The notes: generated from the letters alone by a model not told the origin. A stretch of 64,000 nucleotides of DNA from Acidocella aminolytica 101 = DSM 11237 (GCF_900129125.1 NZ_FQVJ01000010.1:1-64000); one strand, 5' to 3'; positions 1 through 9,679 are shown, counted from the first letter of the stretch. Translations and numbers: made by a program.

Positions 1-209
1 TGAAACGGTCCCCGGTGAAGCAGGAACCGAACAGCATGGCTGCTGAGTAGCTTTAATCAGCTAGGGGCAGGTATGCGTAGGTTTCGGATAACGGGAGACA
101 AGGCTGGCGCACGCCAGTTTCGGCGCCGTGTGCCATGCCGGGGCGATGCGCGATTAAATCCGCCCGTATGAAACTAAGCTGCGCGGCACATTGCTGACGC
201 GGCTGTGGC
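1..209. other. Left edge, no supported gene
   Basis: This stretch lies downstream of xerD and carries no reading frame that I recognise. A minus-strand ATG at 35-37 opens a frame that runs off the window edge (begins M-L-F-G-S-C), but it has no clear ribosome binding site and too few residues to judge. The longer minus-strand frame across 53-433 is a shadow of xerD. Confidence 0.4.
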
Positions 210-1118
210 TCAGCCTCCTGCCGGCTTAAAGCCCGCCGCCAGCGGATGATGTGCCTGCACCAGCTTTTGCAGCCGCTCCGCCAGAACATGAGTGTAAATC
301 TCGGTGGTGGCGATGTCCGCATGTCCAAGCAGCTTTTGCAGCGCCCGTAAGTCCGCTCCGTGCGCCAGCAAATGCGAGGCGAAGGAATGCCGCAGCACAT
401 GCGGGGAGAGCCGTGCGGGGTCCAGCCCGGCATCGATGGCCGCCTGTTTCAGCAGCAGCGCGAAGCCCTGGCGCGTCATGGGTTTCATAATATCTCGCCC
501 GGCGAACAGATAGCGTGCCTTGGCAGGAGAGGAAGCGCGCAGGGCGCTGGCGGCTTGGCGGGCGGCGTCTGACAGCGGGATCATGCGCTCCTTGCCGCCT
601 TTGCCCTTGATGAGCAGCATCATTGCATCCGTGCTGAGGGCGCTGGCGCGCAGAGACAGCATTTCCGTCACGCGCAGCCCGGTGGAGTAGAGAATCTCAA
701 GTCCTGCCACGGCTTTTAAGCCCGGCAGCCCGTCCATGCCGCGCGCGGCTTCCAGCAGGGTGTCCACCTCGCTCTCGCTGAGATATTTAGGCAGGGTCTT
801 GGGCAGTTTGGGTGCGCTTATCTCGGCGGCTGGGTTGTCCTCCCGCGCACCCTCGCGCAGCAGGAATAGAAAAAATTGTTTCAGAGCCGAAAGGCGGCGC
901 GCCTGGGTTCTGGCGGCCATGTCGGAAGCGCCAAGCCACTGCATATAGCGTACAATCTCCGCCGCCCCGGCGCCGGAAAGCGTATTGCCGTTGCCCAGAA
1001 AAGCGCTGAAATCCAGCAAATCTGCGCGGTAGGAGTCCAGCGTGTTGGTGGCCGCGCCGCGCTCGGCGGCCAACATCTCCAAAAAGGCATCAAGGCGGGC
1101 GTCTGGCTCTAACGTCAT
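210..1118 (-). CDS. xerD: Site-specific tyrosine recombinase XerD
   Basis: This 302-residue protein is full length for XerC/XerD recombinases, which resolve chromosome dimers at dif next to the division septum. The N-terminal SAM-like core-binding domain covers about residues 5-95 and the catalytic domain about 110-295. All the active-site residues are visible: Arg149 in STGLRVTE, Lys173 in KGKGGKER, His240 and Arg243 in HVLRHSFASHLL, His266 in LLGHADI, and the Tyr275 nucleophile in TTEIYTHV. It diverges from aroKB with 29 bases between the starts. The choice of XerD over XerC rests on overall resemblance and is less certain than the family. Confidence 0.93.
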   Translation of the reverse strand: MTLEPDARLDAFLEMLAAERGAATNTLDSYRADLLDFSAFLGNGNTLSGAGAAEIVRYMQWLGASDMAARTQARRLSALKQFFLFLLREGAREDNPAAEISAPKLPKTLPKYLSESEVDTLLEAARGMDGLPGLKAVAGLEILYSTGLRVTEMLSLRASALSTDAMMLLIKGKGGKERMIPLSDAARQAASALRASSPAKARYLFAGRDIMKPMTRQGFALLLKQAAIDAGLDPARLSPHVLRHSFASHLLAHGADLRALQKLLGHADIATTEIYTHVLAERLQKLVQAHHPLAAGFKPAGG

Positions 1119-1147
1119 GGCACTCTATGTGATAAGCGTCCGCGCCG

Positions 1148-2791
1148 ATGTCACTCAATAGTCAAACAGCCCCGGCGGCGGAACGCAGCATTGTTCTGGT
1201 CGGCCTGATGGGCGCAGGTAAGACCGCCATTGGCAAGCGCCTCGCGGCCTTGCTGGGTCTACCTTTTTACGATGCCGACGAAGAAATTGAACGTGCGGCA
1301 GGCATGACCATTGCCGAGATTTTCAAAACCCATGGCGAGGCAGCGTTTCGGGCCGGGGAGAAGCGGGTGATCCAGCGCCTGCTCAGCAATGGACGGATTG
1401 TGCTGGCCACAGGCGGCGGGGCGTTTATGGATCCGGAAACCCGCGAGGCGATCCGCGTGCGGGCGACTTCCGTCTGGCTGCGTTGCCCGATTCCGGTGCT
1501 GGTGCAGCGCACTGCCGGGCGCACCCACCGGCCCTTGCTGAATACGGGCAATCCAGCTGAGATACTGGAAAAACTTTCCGCCGTGCGCAGCCCCGTCTAT
1601 GCGCTGGCTGATATCATCGTTGACGGATCAGAGGACCCTCCGCACGTGACCACAGCAAATGTCGCCAGCGCCATCGAGACCTACAGCAGCCCGCGCCGCG
1701 TGGAGGTCCAGCTTAGCCATTCCAGCTATGACGTGTTGATCGGCGGCGGGTTGCTTGCCAGGGCTGGAGCGCTGATGGCGCCACTATTGCCGCAGTCGCG
1801 CTGTTTTATTGTGACGGATGAGCATGTTGCCGAGCTGCATCTGCACACGCTTACCGCCAGCCTGGATGAAGTCGGCATTGCGCATCAGAGCTTCGTCGTG
1901 CCGCCGGGGGAGGCGTCCAAGAGCTTTGCTGCCTGGCAAAAGCTGATTGAAGATCTGCTGGCGGCGAGGATCGACCGCAAAACCACCATCATCGCGCTGG
2001 GCGGTGGCGTGGTCGGGGATCTGGCCGGTTTTGCCGCCGCCTCGGCCATGCGCGGGGTACCGTTCGTGCAGATTCCCACAACGTTGCTGGCGCAGGTGGA
2101 TAGCTCCGTGGGCGGCAAAACCGGCATCAACTCCGTCCATGGCAAGAACCTCATTGGCGCGTTTTACCAGCCACTGTTGGTGCTGGCCGATACCGGCGTG
2201 CTGGACACGCTGTCACCGCGTGAGCGCGCGGCGGGCTATGCCGAGATCGTGAAAACCGGGCTCATCTCGGATGCGGGTTTTTATAATTGGTGCGAGGCGC
2301 ACGGCCAGGCGTTGCTGCAAAACGACAAGGACGCGCTGGCCCAGGCGATTGAACATGCGGTGCGGTTCAAAGCCCGCGTGGTGGGGGATGATGAGCGCGA
2401 AACAAAGCCGAATGATGGTCGCGCGCTACTGAATCTCGGCCATACTTTTGCGCACGCGCTGGAGGCGGAAACCGGCTATGACGGCCGGCTGCTGCATGGC
2501 GAGGCGGTGGCGACGGGGCTGGTTCTTGCCGCGCATCTCTCCGCCGCCTTGGGGCTGGCACCGCAGGAGGACCCGCCGCGTATCGCCCAGCATCTATCAG
2601 AAACAGGCTTGCCGGTGCGGATTCAGGCGCTGCCGGCGGACAAGCTGCTGGCACATATGAAGCTGGACAAGAAAAACCGCGGCGGCAAGCTGCATTTTGT
2701 GCTGCAGCGGGGTATCGGACGGGCTTTCACCAGCGGTGATGTTCCGGAAGACGCGGTGCGCGCCACATTGCTGGCCAACGGCGCGGTATGA
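1148..2791 (+). CDS. aroKB: Bifunctional shikimate kinase / 3-dehydroquinate synthase
   Basis: One 547-residue chain joins two shikimate-pathway enzymes that act at non-consecutive steps. Residues 1 to about 180 are shikimate kinase (AroK), with a P-loop GLMGAGKT at 19-26, the DADEEIE substrate region and the RTHRPLL lid. Residues from about 185 are 3-dehydroquinate synthase (AroB), with the NAD-binding GGGVVGDLAGF, the PTTLLAQVDSSVGGKTGIN block, and metal ligands in AGYAEIVK, NLGHTFAHALE and LHGEAVA. The join has no stop or frameshift, so the fusion is real in this sequence; aroK and aroB are adjacent separate genes in most proteobacteria. The ribosome binding site before the ATG is weak. 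Confidence 0.95.
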   Translation: MSLNSQTAPAAERSIVLVGLMGAGKTAIGKRLAALLGLPFYDADEEIERAAGMTIAEIFKTHGEAAFRAGEKRVIQRLLSNGRIVLATGGGAFMDPETREAIRVRATSVWLRCPIPVLVQRTAGRTHRPLLNTGNPAEILEKLSAVRSPVYALADIIVDGSEDPPHVTTANVASAIETYSSPRRVEVQLSHSSYDVLIGGGLLARAGALMAPLLPQSRCFIVTDEHVAELHLHTLTASLDEVGIAHQSFVVPPGEASKSFAAWQKLIEDLLAARIDRKTTIIALGGGVVGDLAGFAAASAMRGVPFVQIPTTLLAQVDSSVGGKTGINSVHGKNLIGAFYQPLLVLADTGVLDTLSPRERAAGYAEIVKTGLISDAGFYNWCEAHGQALLQNDKDALAQAIEHAVRFKARVVGDDERETKPNDGRALLNLGHTFAHALEAETGYDGRLLHGEAVATGLVLAAHLSAALGLAPQEDPPRIAQHLSETGLPVRIQALPADKLLAHMKLDKKNRGGKLHFVLQRGIGRAFTSGDVPEDAVRATLLANGAV

Positions 2792-2802
2792 CCAGAGTTA
2801 AA

Positions 2803-2840
2803 GTCGCGGAGGTTTCAGCCAGAAGCCCCCGCGACATTTT
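2803..2840. terminator. Bidirectional terminator between aroKB and the transglycosylase
   Basis: A 14-base stem (2803-2816 with 2822-2835) has one A-C mismatch and one G-T wobble, a 5-base loop, and ATTTT on the plus side. It lies between two convergent genes and touches the stop codon of the minus-strand gene. Confidence 0.7.
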
Positions 2841-4251
2841 AAGACTGTGCGTCGGGCGAGAGTACTTCACAACCCGTCGGCCCGCCTGAGAGGCGGTTGC
2901 AGGCGTTTACCGCTTCATCGTGTTGAAGGCCCACAAAGCGCGCACGGTATTTGGTACTGCCGCCGGTGTGAATGGTCATCACAACCGGCTGCGCCTTATG
3001 GAGAATATTGGCGCCGGTCAGTTCCGCCATGCCAAGCGCGGCCTTGGCGTTGGAGGAGCTGTCATACGCGCCCACCTGAATCCCCCAGCTCGACCCGCCG
3101 GACGAGTTGAACGCCACTTGCTCGCGCGGGGGCGTGGCCGCCATCGCGGACGGGATGATCGAGAAGCGGTGCGGGCTGGGAGCCGGGGGCGGAACGGGCA
3201 GCGTGTTGCTGGCCAGCACCATGCTGGCCTGCCGGGGCGGCGGTGGCGGCAGGGCGCTGTGCGGCGTGTAAATCGCGGAGGCCATGCGCACCGGCGCAGG
3301 CGGCGGCACCGGAAGGGCGGGAGCGCGTGGCGCTTGCACGGGCGGTGCCGGCGGCAGGGACGAAGCCTGCACTGCGGCGGCCTGTTGGGCGCGGGCGCTC
3401 TCAATCTGCGCCACCTGGGGCATGATGGAGGATACCGGCACAGAAACCGGCGCGCTGGCTTGCTCCTCCTCCGCCGGTGCAAGGGAAGCGATTTCAACCG
3501 GGGCGGAAAGCTGGGACGGGGTTGGTGCTTCTGGCGTGAAACCACGAGGCAGAATCCCGCCATCGCGGCCCATCGGTTCGGTATTCAGTGCTAGCTCATC
3601 AGCCGGGGAGCGGTGTTTGGGGTAATAGCCGTCGATATTCGGGGCGATCATCGCCACGTAGTTTTTGGTCTCGTCCGGCAGCGGGCGGTGATAATTTATA
3701 TAGGAATCCAGCCGCCCGGGCCCGGCATTATACGCCGCGAGGAAGCCTGGTGAGCCGTAAATCTGGTACATTTCATGAATATACGCTGCCCCGGCCATAA
3801 TATTGTCGAGCGGGTTGAACGGGTCGTTGCCCAGCCCGTAACGCTCGGCCATCTCCTGATAGGTGCCGGGTTCGAGCTGCATCAGTCCCATCGCCCCGGC
3901 GGAGGAGACGATGAGATGCCCGCCGCTATATTCGTGCCCGCCGGATTCGACGCGCATGACCTGACGGATCCACATTTGCGGCACGTCGAAATGTTGGGCG
4001 GCGATTTTGATATACGGCCCCCACGGGTCGCTCGGTGGACCGGGCGGTTTATAGCTGTGCGACGCGTGGGCCAGATAATAGGCCGTATCCTCACCCGCAT
4101 AGCGCGAGCCATGACCGCCCGCGCAGGCTGAAAGCAGCGCCAGCCCGGCGCATCCAGCGACAAGACCAGGCTTCAATTTCGCTACTTTCCGAGCGAAGCC
4201 GCTGGCCAGAATTCTGGTTGAACCCAAGGTTAGAAGCCTCCACGCAGTCAA
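2839..4251 (-). CDS. Lipoprotein lytic transglycosylase with C-terminal SPOR domain
   Basis: This 470-residue envelope protein should cleave peptidoglycan glycan strands. A lipobox ending at Cys43 (LLSAC) follows a hydrophobic stretch, so it is probably a lipoprotein. The SLT domain covers about residues 75-210, with catalytic Glu102 in RVESGG, the GAMGLMQLEPGT block and AAYNAGPGR. A long Pro/Ala-rich linker (about 215-385) leads to a SPOR domain (about 390-465, SWGIQVGAYDS) that in other proteins binds denuded glycan at division sites. The N-terminus before the lipobox is longer than usual, so a downstream non-ATG start is possible. It ends against the aroKB terminator. Confidence 0.88.
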   Translation of the reverse strand: MTAWRLLTLGSTRILASGFARKVAKLKPGLVAGCAGLALLSACAGGHGSRYAGEDTAYYLAHASHSYKPPGPPSDPWGPYIKIAAQHFDVPQMWIRQVMRVESGGHEYSGGHLIVSSAGAMGLMQLEPGTYQEMAERYGLGNDPFNPLDNIMAGAAYIHEMYQIYGSPGFLAAYNAGPGRLDSYINYHRPLPDETKNYVAMIAPNIDGYYPKHRSPADELALNTEPMGRDGGILPRGFTPEAPTPSQLSAPVEIASLAPAEEEQASAPVSVPVSSIMPQVAQIESARAQQAAAVQASSLPPAPPVQAPRAPALPVPPPAPVRMASAIYTPHSALPPPPPRQASMVLASNTLPVPPPAPSPHRFSIIPSAMAATPPREQVAFNSSGGSSWGIQVGAYDSSSNAKAALGMAELTGANILHKAQPVVMTIHTGGSTKYRARFVGLQHDEAVNACNRLSGGPTGCEVLSPDAQS

Positions 4252-4394
4252 CCCGCCATCAGCTTACGGTATTTCGCTCAATGATGGCTTAAAAAAGGCG
4301 TTATAACCTCTTAAACGAGCATAAAACATGGAGCAAGAAAAACCTGTAACCGGGGCGCTACCGGAATGACGGGCGGGCGTGCTAGCAAGCAATT

Positions 4395-4736
4395 ATGCGC
4401 TGTTTATCCGCCATTATGTGTCTTGGGTTTGGTGTGCTCGCGGGCTGCGCGGCGCCGCAGGACGGAGCGCGCTATAGCGCGCAGGGTGTCAGTTATACCG
4501 GCAAGGTGTTGGCCGTGCGCGCCGTGGCGGGCGGCCCCGCGACGGCGCGGATTATGCAGGCGCTGGGCCAGCCCAATGACGTGCCACAGCAAGGGGCGCG
4601 CGAGATTGTGGTGCAACTGGCCGACGGCTCTGTGAAAACGCTGGTGCCCCCGCCTGGCGTGGCACCCGCCACGTTGGTGCCCGGTAGCCGCGTGGTAATC
4701 ACGGAAACGCCGCAGATGCGCATCACCGCCCGGTAA
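4395..4736 (+). CDS. Small putative lipoprotein
   Basis: This 113-residue protein has a short signal sequence ending in the lipobox VLAGC with Cys18, so it should be lipidated and exported. The mature part is rich in Val, Ala and Gly, with a predicted beta-strand-like C-terminus (GSRVVITETPQ). It loosely recalls small SlyB/Pcp-type outer-membrane lipoproteins but lacks their glycine-zipper segment, so I assign no function. It starts 143 bases from the divergent transglycosylase gene and ends 70 bases before the polysaccharide exporter genes. Confidence 0.65.
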   Translation: MRCLSAIMCLGFGVLAGCAAPQDGARYSAQGVSYTGKVLAVRAVAGGPATARIMQALGQPNDVPQQGAREIVVQLADGSVKTLVPPPGVAPATLVPGSRVVITETPQMRITAR

Positions 4737-4806
4737 AGCGATTATATATGCTTCATGAAAAGCTCAGGGCGTTGATGCCAGACCATGCATCGGCTATCGG
4801 CTGCAC

Positions 4807-5712
4807 ATGAATATGCTTGCACCGGACTCTGGTCAAACTGGCACAGCCCTGCCCCGGTTTCCTAAGCCGGCCTCCAAGGCGGTTGTTATTGCCGCCTCGC
4901 ACAGCCTGCGTATGCGGGTTGCCTCCGCTTTTGACGATATCGGGCAGATGCTGCGGCTCTGGTCACTAGTCTGGACGCTCAGCCTGTTCGACATCAAGCT
5001 GCGTTATCGAGGGTCGTTGCTGGGGCCGTTCTGGCTCACCCTCTCTACCGGCGTGATGATTGGGGCCATGGGGTTTGTGTATGCCCAACTGTTCCGTCAG
5101 GACGTGGCGGGATATCTGCCGTTTCTGGCGACCTCCCTGGTGCTGTGGGGTTTCATCAGCACCATCACGGCGGAGGGCTCGACCTGCCTCTCCGGTGCGG
5201 CGAATGCCATACACTCCCAACGCACGCCTCACACCCTGCATGCCGCGCGGGTGATGTTGCGCAATCTGTTCGTGCTGGCCCATAACCTGCCGGTTATCGC
5301 GGTAGTGTTCCTGATCTATCCGCCGCATTTTGGCTGGTCTTTGCTTAGCGTGTTGCCCGCGCTGGCGTTATGGACGCTGGATGCCTTTGCCGTGACCCTG
5401 CTGCTGGGGCTGATTGGTGCGCGCTTCCGGGATGTGCCGCCGATTGTCGGGAGCATCATGCAGATCGCGTTTTACGTCACGCCGATCATGTGGAGCCCGG
5501 ACATGCTGATGCATCGCAACGTGGGCTTCGCGCTGGCCTTGATCGACTTCAACCCGTTCTACGGGATGCTGCAAATCCTGCGCGGCCCGCTGTTAGGCCA
5601 TGCGCTGGACACGGCGGCCTGGGCCAATGCGCTCTGCTACTCGGCTGTGCTGATTGTGCTGTCTCTGCTGTTTTTCGTGCGTGCCCGAGCGCGCGTTCCG
5701 TATTGGGTCTGA
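4807..5712 (+). CDS. wzm: Polysaccharide ABC exporter, permease (Wzm/KpsM type)
   Basis: This 301-residue inner-membrane protein belongs to the ABC-2 family that exports O-antigen or capsule polymers. About six hydrophobic segments are visible from residue 75 on. The RYRGSLLGPFWLTLS motif that opens the first membrane segment and the late FNPFYGMLQILRGPLLG segment are typical of Wzm/KpsM/TagG proteins. The ATP-binding partner starts 3 bases after its stop, so the two form an operon and presumably one transporter. No glycosyltransferases lie nearby, so the exported polymer cannot be guessed. Confidence 0.88.
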   Translation: MNMLAPDSGQTGTALPRFPKPASKAVVIAASHSLRMRVASAFDDIGQMLRLWSLVWTLSLFDIKLRYRGSLLGPFWLTLSTGVMIGAMGFVYAQLFRQDVAGYLPFLATSLVLWGFISTITAEGSTCLSGAANAIHSQRTPHTLHAARVMLRNLFVLAHNLPVIAVVFLIYPPHFGWSLLSVLPALALWTLDAFAVTLLLGLIGARFRDVPPIVGSIMQIAFYVTPIMWSPDMLMHRNVGFALALIDFNPFYGMLQILRGPLLGHALDTAAWANALCYSAVLIVLSLLFFVRARARVPYWV

Positions 5713-5715
5713 GTC

Positions 5716-6504
5716 GTGGCGAAATTACAGATCGAAAATGTCTCTGTCTCGTTTCCGCTTTATCACGGAGAAAGCCGCAGTCTAAAGAAAACTGTGTTTG
5801 CCGCCGCCTCCGGGCGGATGGGGCAGGATTCCAAACACCGTATCACCGTGGAGGCACTGCGGGATGTGTCCTTCGCGTTAGGCACGGGGGACAGGCTGGG
5901 CTTTATAGGCTCCAACGGAGCAGGCAAGACCACGCTGCTGCGTACCATGGCGGGCATTTATGAGCCGGTGAACGGGAAGATTACCATTGAAGGCCGGGTG
6001 ACGGCACTTCTGGACCCCGGCCAGGGCATGAATTTCGAACTGACCGGGAACGAGAATATCCGTCTGCGCGCGTTGTTCTCGGGCTATTCGGAAGCGCAGA
6101 TCAAGAAGTTGCAAGAGGATGTGGCGCAATTCGCGGATCTGGGCGAGTTTCTTAGCCTGCCGGTGCGGACCTATTCGTCCGGCATGGTGGTGCGGCTCGG
6201 CTTTGCACTGGCCACCGCCATTCATCCGCAGATTCTGCTGATGGATGAGTGGATTCTTGCGGGCGACGCGGCGTTTTTGGGCAAGGCGCGGGAGCGGCTG
6301 GAAACAATGGTCGGCAGTGCAGAGATTCTGGTGCTCTCCTCCCATAATCCGGCCATTCTGATGCAATGGTGCAACCGGCTGATCTGGATGGAAGGCGGGC
6401 GCATCAGGATGGATGGCGCGCCGGAGGAAATTCTCGCCGCCTATTTGCCCCCGGACCAGTTTCAGCAGGCTAAGGCGGCGGCTGAACAAGTGGCGGCGGC
6501 CTGA
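5716..6504 (+). CDS. wzt: Polysaccharide ABC exporter, ATPase (Wzt/KpsT type)
   Basis: This 262-residue ATPase starts at GTG, 3 bases after wzm. It has a Walker A motif GSNGAGKTT, the signature YSSGMVVRLGFA (SSGM instead of LSGG, as is usual for polysaccharide exporters), Walker B ILLMDEWILAGD with Asp in place of Glu after the usual position, and the H-loop SSHNPAI. It lacks the long C-terminal carbohydrate-binding domain found in some Wzt proteins, so it is more like KpsT/RfbE or the short Wzt form. It should power export of a lipid-linked polysaccharide together with Wzm. Confidence 0.88.
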   Translation: MAKLQIENVSVSFPLYHGESRSLKKTVFAAASGRMGQDSKHRITVEALRDVSFALGTGDRLGFIGSNGAGKTTLLRTMAGIYEPVNGKITIEGRVTALLDPGQGMNFELTGNENIRLRALFSGYSEAQIKKLQEDVAQFADLGEFLSLPVRTYSSGMVVRLGFALATAIHPQILLMDEWILAGDAAFLGKARERLETMVGSAEILVLSSHNPAILMQWCNRLIWMEGGRIRMDGAPEEILAAYLPPDQFQQAKAAAEQVAAA

Positions 6505-6507
6505 ACT

Positions 6508-7371
6508 ATGGCTCGCATCGCCTATGTGAATGGGCGTTATGTAAAGCTGGCTGAGGCCAGTGTGAATATCGAGGATCGCGGCTATCAGTTTGGCGATGGC
6601 ATCTACGAGGTGTTTTACGCTTATCACGGCCGGTTGATTGACGAGGCGCTGCATTTTGCGCGCCTGACCCGTAGCCGGGGCGAGATTGGGCTGGCGGCGC
6701 CGATGAGCGATGCAGCCCTGCGGGTGGTGATTCAGGAACTCATGCGCCGCAACCGGGTGGGGACGGGGCTGATTTATCTGCAGCTCACACGCGGCGTGGC
6801 GCCACGGGACCATGCGTTTCCAGCCGCGCGACGTCCCGCTTTGACCATGACCGTGCGCCCCAAGCCCGCCCCGCCCGAAGGACTCGCTGGCTGGCACGCT
6901 GCCGCCATTACCCTGCCAGATGAACGTTGGGGCCGGTGCGATATCAAATCCATCAACCTGCTGCCCAATGCCCTGGCGCGCGAGGCGGCGAAACAGGCCG
7001 GAGCGCTGGAAGCGATCTTGTTCGACACAACAGGCATGGTGACGGAAGGCGCGTCGAGTTCCATCTGGATTGTAGGCGCCGATAATGTACTGCGCACCCG
7101 CGCACTGGACCAGCGCGTGCTGCCCGGCTGCACCCGCGCGGCCTTGCTGGCGGACGTAGCGGCGGAGGGCGTGACGTTCCGCGAGGAAGGGTTTTCAGTG
7201 GAAGCGCTGCGCGGGGCTCGGGAGGTGTTCATGACCAGCGCGACCTCCTTCGTGAAGCCCATCACGCGGCTGGATGGCGCGCCCGTGGGCAACGGCGCGC
7301 CAGGGCTTGTGGCCAGCCGGCTTTACACGCGCTATCTGGCCCGGCTGAAGGAGCAGGGCGCCGATGTATAA
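6508..7371 (+). CDS. dat: D-amino acid aminotransferase (class IV PLP enzyme)
   Basis: This 287-residue protein is a fold-type IV PLP aminotransferase. Lys147 in CDIKSINLLPN is the expected PLP-binding lysine, DRGYQFGDGIYEV (about 23-35) is the family N-terminal block, and TEGASSSIWIV binds the cofactor phosphate. The family also includes branched-chain aminotransferases and aminodeoxychorismate lyases; the sequence looks closest to D-alanine aminotransferases, which would supply D-Glu or D-Ala for peptidoglycan. It starts 3 bases after wzt and overlaps the next gene by 8 bases, so all four genes are probably one transcript. Confidence 0.85.
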   Translation: MARIAYVNGRYVKLAEASVNIEDRGYQFGDGIYEVFYAYHGRLIDEALHFARLTRSRGEIGLAAPMSDAALRVVIQELMRRNRVGTGLIYLQLTRGVAPRDHAFPAARRPALTMTVRPKPAPPEGLAGWHAAAITLPDERWGRCDIKSINLLPNALAREAAKQAGALEAILFDTTGMVTEGASSSIWIVGADNVLRTRALDQRVLPGCTRAALLADVAAEGVTFREEGFSVEALRGAREVFMTSATSFVKPITRLDGAPVGNGAPGLVASRLYTRYLARLKEQGADV

Positions 7372-7975
7372 CCCGCCCGCCTTTGCTGAAACCCGAGATG
7401 AGGCGCTGCACGCCATCATGTGCGCTTCCTCTTTGCCGGTGCTGGTCTCGCCCGCGCGTGGCGGCGGCCTGCTGGCCACGCATCTGCCGCTTTTGTTCCA
7501 GGCGCCGGACAGGCTGGTCGGCCATGTGGCGAAGGGCAATTTCCATTGGCGGGATTTTGACCCGGCGCAGGACTCACTGGCGGTCTTCACGGCGGCGGAA
7601 GGGTATGTCAGCCCCTCCTGGTATCCCGCCAAGGAGGAGCATGGCCGGGTGGTGCCTACCTGGAATTACAGCGTGGTCCATGCCACTGGGCGGCTTTCCA
7701 TCGTGGAAGCGCCTGAGCCGTTGCTGGAGATTGTAACGGCCCTGACCAACCGGCATGAGCAAGGCCGGGCGCACCCCTGGGCGGTGTCTGACGCGCCGGA
7801 CGATTACATTGCGGCGCAGTTGAAGGGCATTGTTGGGCTGGTGCTGACCATCACTAAGCTGGAAGGCAAGGCGAAGCTCAGCCAGAACCGCAGCCAAGCC
7901 GACCAGGATGGCGTGATCGCCGGAGCGGCGCGGGTAAACCCCGCTCTGGCGGATTCCATGAAGCGCCGCCGCTAG
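7364..7975 (+). CDS. PaiB-like FMN-binding protein
   Basis: This 203-residue protein matches the PaiB family, a split-barrel flavin-binding fold. Family blocks seen are [27 protein letters not shown] and [13 protein letters not shown], and the C-terminal [14 protein letters not shown]. In Bacillus the family member was described as a negative regulator of sporulation and proteases, but in this background the role is unknown and an FMN-dependent or haem-utilising reaction is equally possible. It overlaps dat by 8 bases and ends convergently on the chemoreceptor remnant, the two stops overlapping by 4 bases. Confidence 0.82.
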   Translation: MYNPPAFAETRDEALHAIMCASSLPVLVSPARGGGLLATHLPLLFQAPDRLVGHVAKGNFHWRDFDPAQDSLAVFTAAEGYVSPSWYPAKEEHGRVVPTWNYSVVHATGRLSIVEAPEPLLEIVTALTNRHEQGRAHPWAVSDAPDDYIAAQLKGIVGLVLTITKLEGKAKLSQNRSQADQDGVIAGAARVNPALADSMKRRR

Positions 7976-9602
7976 ACAGCCTCCTCTTTAGCCTTGTGGG
8001 CGCGGGCAGGGCGGTGCGTCACCCCGCCGGTATTGAACCTGGCCAGCAGGCGGGAGATGTTTTCAGCATCGTGCTCCAGGGTTAGGCTGGCGGCGGCGGC
8101 TTCCTCGGCCATGGCGGCGTTGGCCTGGGTCATTTGGTCCATCTGGTTAACCGCGCTGTTTACCTGACCCAACCCGGCTGATTGCTCCTGCGCGCTGGCG
8201 GTGGCGGCCCCGACGGCGTTGTCGATCTCAAGCACATGCCCGGCGATAAGCGCCTTAATCTCCTTCGCGGCTTCGGCGGAGCGCTGGGCCAGGGCACGCA
8301 CCTCCGTGGCGACCACGGCGAAGCCGCGCCCGGCAGCACCCGCGCGGGCGGCCTCCACCCCGGCATTGAGGGCAAGCAGATTGGTCTGGAAGGCGATCTC
8401 GTCAATCACGCCGATAATGTTGGCTATCTTCACGGAGCTGTCGTCAATCTTGCCCATGGCCAGCACGGCCTTGCCCGCGACCTGGCCGGAGCTTTCAGTA
8501 TCCCCGCGCGCCTTGCCCGCCATGGCGCGCATGCGGTGCGCGATCTCGGCGGATTTACGCACGGTGGTGGTAATTTCCTCCAGCGCCGCGGCGGTTTCCT
8601 CCAGGCTGGCTGCTTGGCGTTCAGCCCGTTGTGAAAGCTGCCCCGCGGATTCGTTGACCGCCGCCGATGTTTGCAGAATGCTTTCGGCCGAAATAGAAAT
8701 ATCCCGCATCGTGGCCTGAAAGGCGGCCGCGGCGTTGTTGAAATCCCCGCGCAGCCTGTCGATGGAGGGGATCAGAGGGCGGCTGAGGCGCGTTTGCAGA
8801 TTGCCCTTGGCCAGCTCCTCCAGCCCTTGGCCGATTTGCTGAATATTTTCCATGCGCTCGGAAAGGTCCGTGGCGAATTTGACGATTTTCACCACTTGCC
8901 CCTTTGCGTTGAACACGGGGTTATAGCTCGCCTGCAACCAGATATCCCTCCCGCCTTTGCCGATGCGGTGATAATCGGCCGAGAAAAAATCGCCGTCGTT
9001 CAGCCTTTGCCAGAATTGCGCGTAATCCGGGCTGGCGGCGAAGTCGGGCTCCACGAACATGCGGTGATGCTGGCCTTTAGTCTCCTCCAGCCGGTAGCCG
9101 ACGGTGGCGAGGAAATTCTCATTCGCCTCCAGAATCGGGCCGTCCGGCTTGAAGCTGATCACCGCCTGGGAACGGTAGATGGCGTTGAGGATGACGAGAT
9201 CCTCCGCCGCTTTTTCGTGTGGCTGCGTGATGTCCAGTGCCAGCTTGACGACTTTCTTAACCTTGCTGTTGCGCCCGCGGACCGGGGTATATAGGACGCG
9301 TTGAGCCATAAATCCCGCCCGGCTTTATCCACTCGATGATATTGGCCGGTGGTGAAGGTGCCGTTGGCGAGCTTGTCCCAGAAGGCGGCATATTCGGGGC
9401 TGTCGGCGGCTTTGGGGGGCATGAGAATGCGGTGATGCTGCCCCACCAGTTCCGCCAGCCTGTAGCCGGTCGTTTCCAGAAAGAGCCTGTTAGCGTCCAG
9501 AATAATGCCCTGGTGGGTGAATTCGATAACGGCGAAACTGTTGCGTACGGCACGGAAGGTTTGGGAGTCTTGGATGAGTTTGAGCGGGTTTGGAGCAAGC
9601 AT
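7972..9602 (-). pseudogene. Soluble two-PAS chemoreceptor, frameshifted
   Basis: Two minus-strand frames make one methyl-accepting chemotaxis protein. The first part starts at ATG 9602, behind a good ribosome site (GGAAGAGG, 8 bases away), and encodes PAS domain 1. That frame breaks near 9285-9300 at TATATA, where reading continues in another frame as [22 protein letters not shown]. Removing 2 bases restores PAS 1 so that it parallels PAS 2 (ASYNPV), giving about 542 residues. The second part carries PAS 2, a HAMP-like stretch and the receptor hairpin [19 protein letters not shown]. No membrane segments are seen, so it would be a cytoplasmic Aer-like energy or redox sensor. It is either a pseudogene, a shiftable gene or a sequencing error; an internal start could still yield the 445-residue part. 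Confidence 0.85.
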
Positions 9603-9679
9603 GGGTATGGCCTCTTCCCGCATATGATTTTGTCTGGATAGGCGGGCGTCTGTTAATTCGAGGTTAATGGCGGGCAAAC

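Noticed and set aside
53-433. 126-residue minus-strand frame overlapping xerD
   Set aside because: It lies in another frame of xerD, is Cys/Arg-rich and matches nothing; the xerD catalytic motifs explain the sequence.
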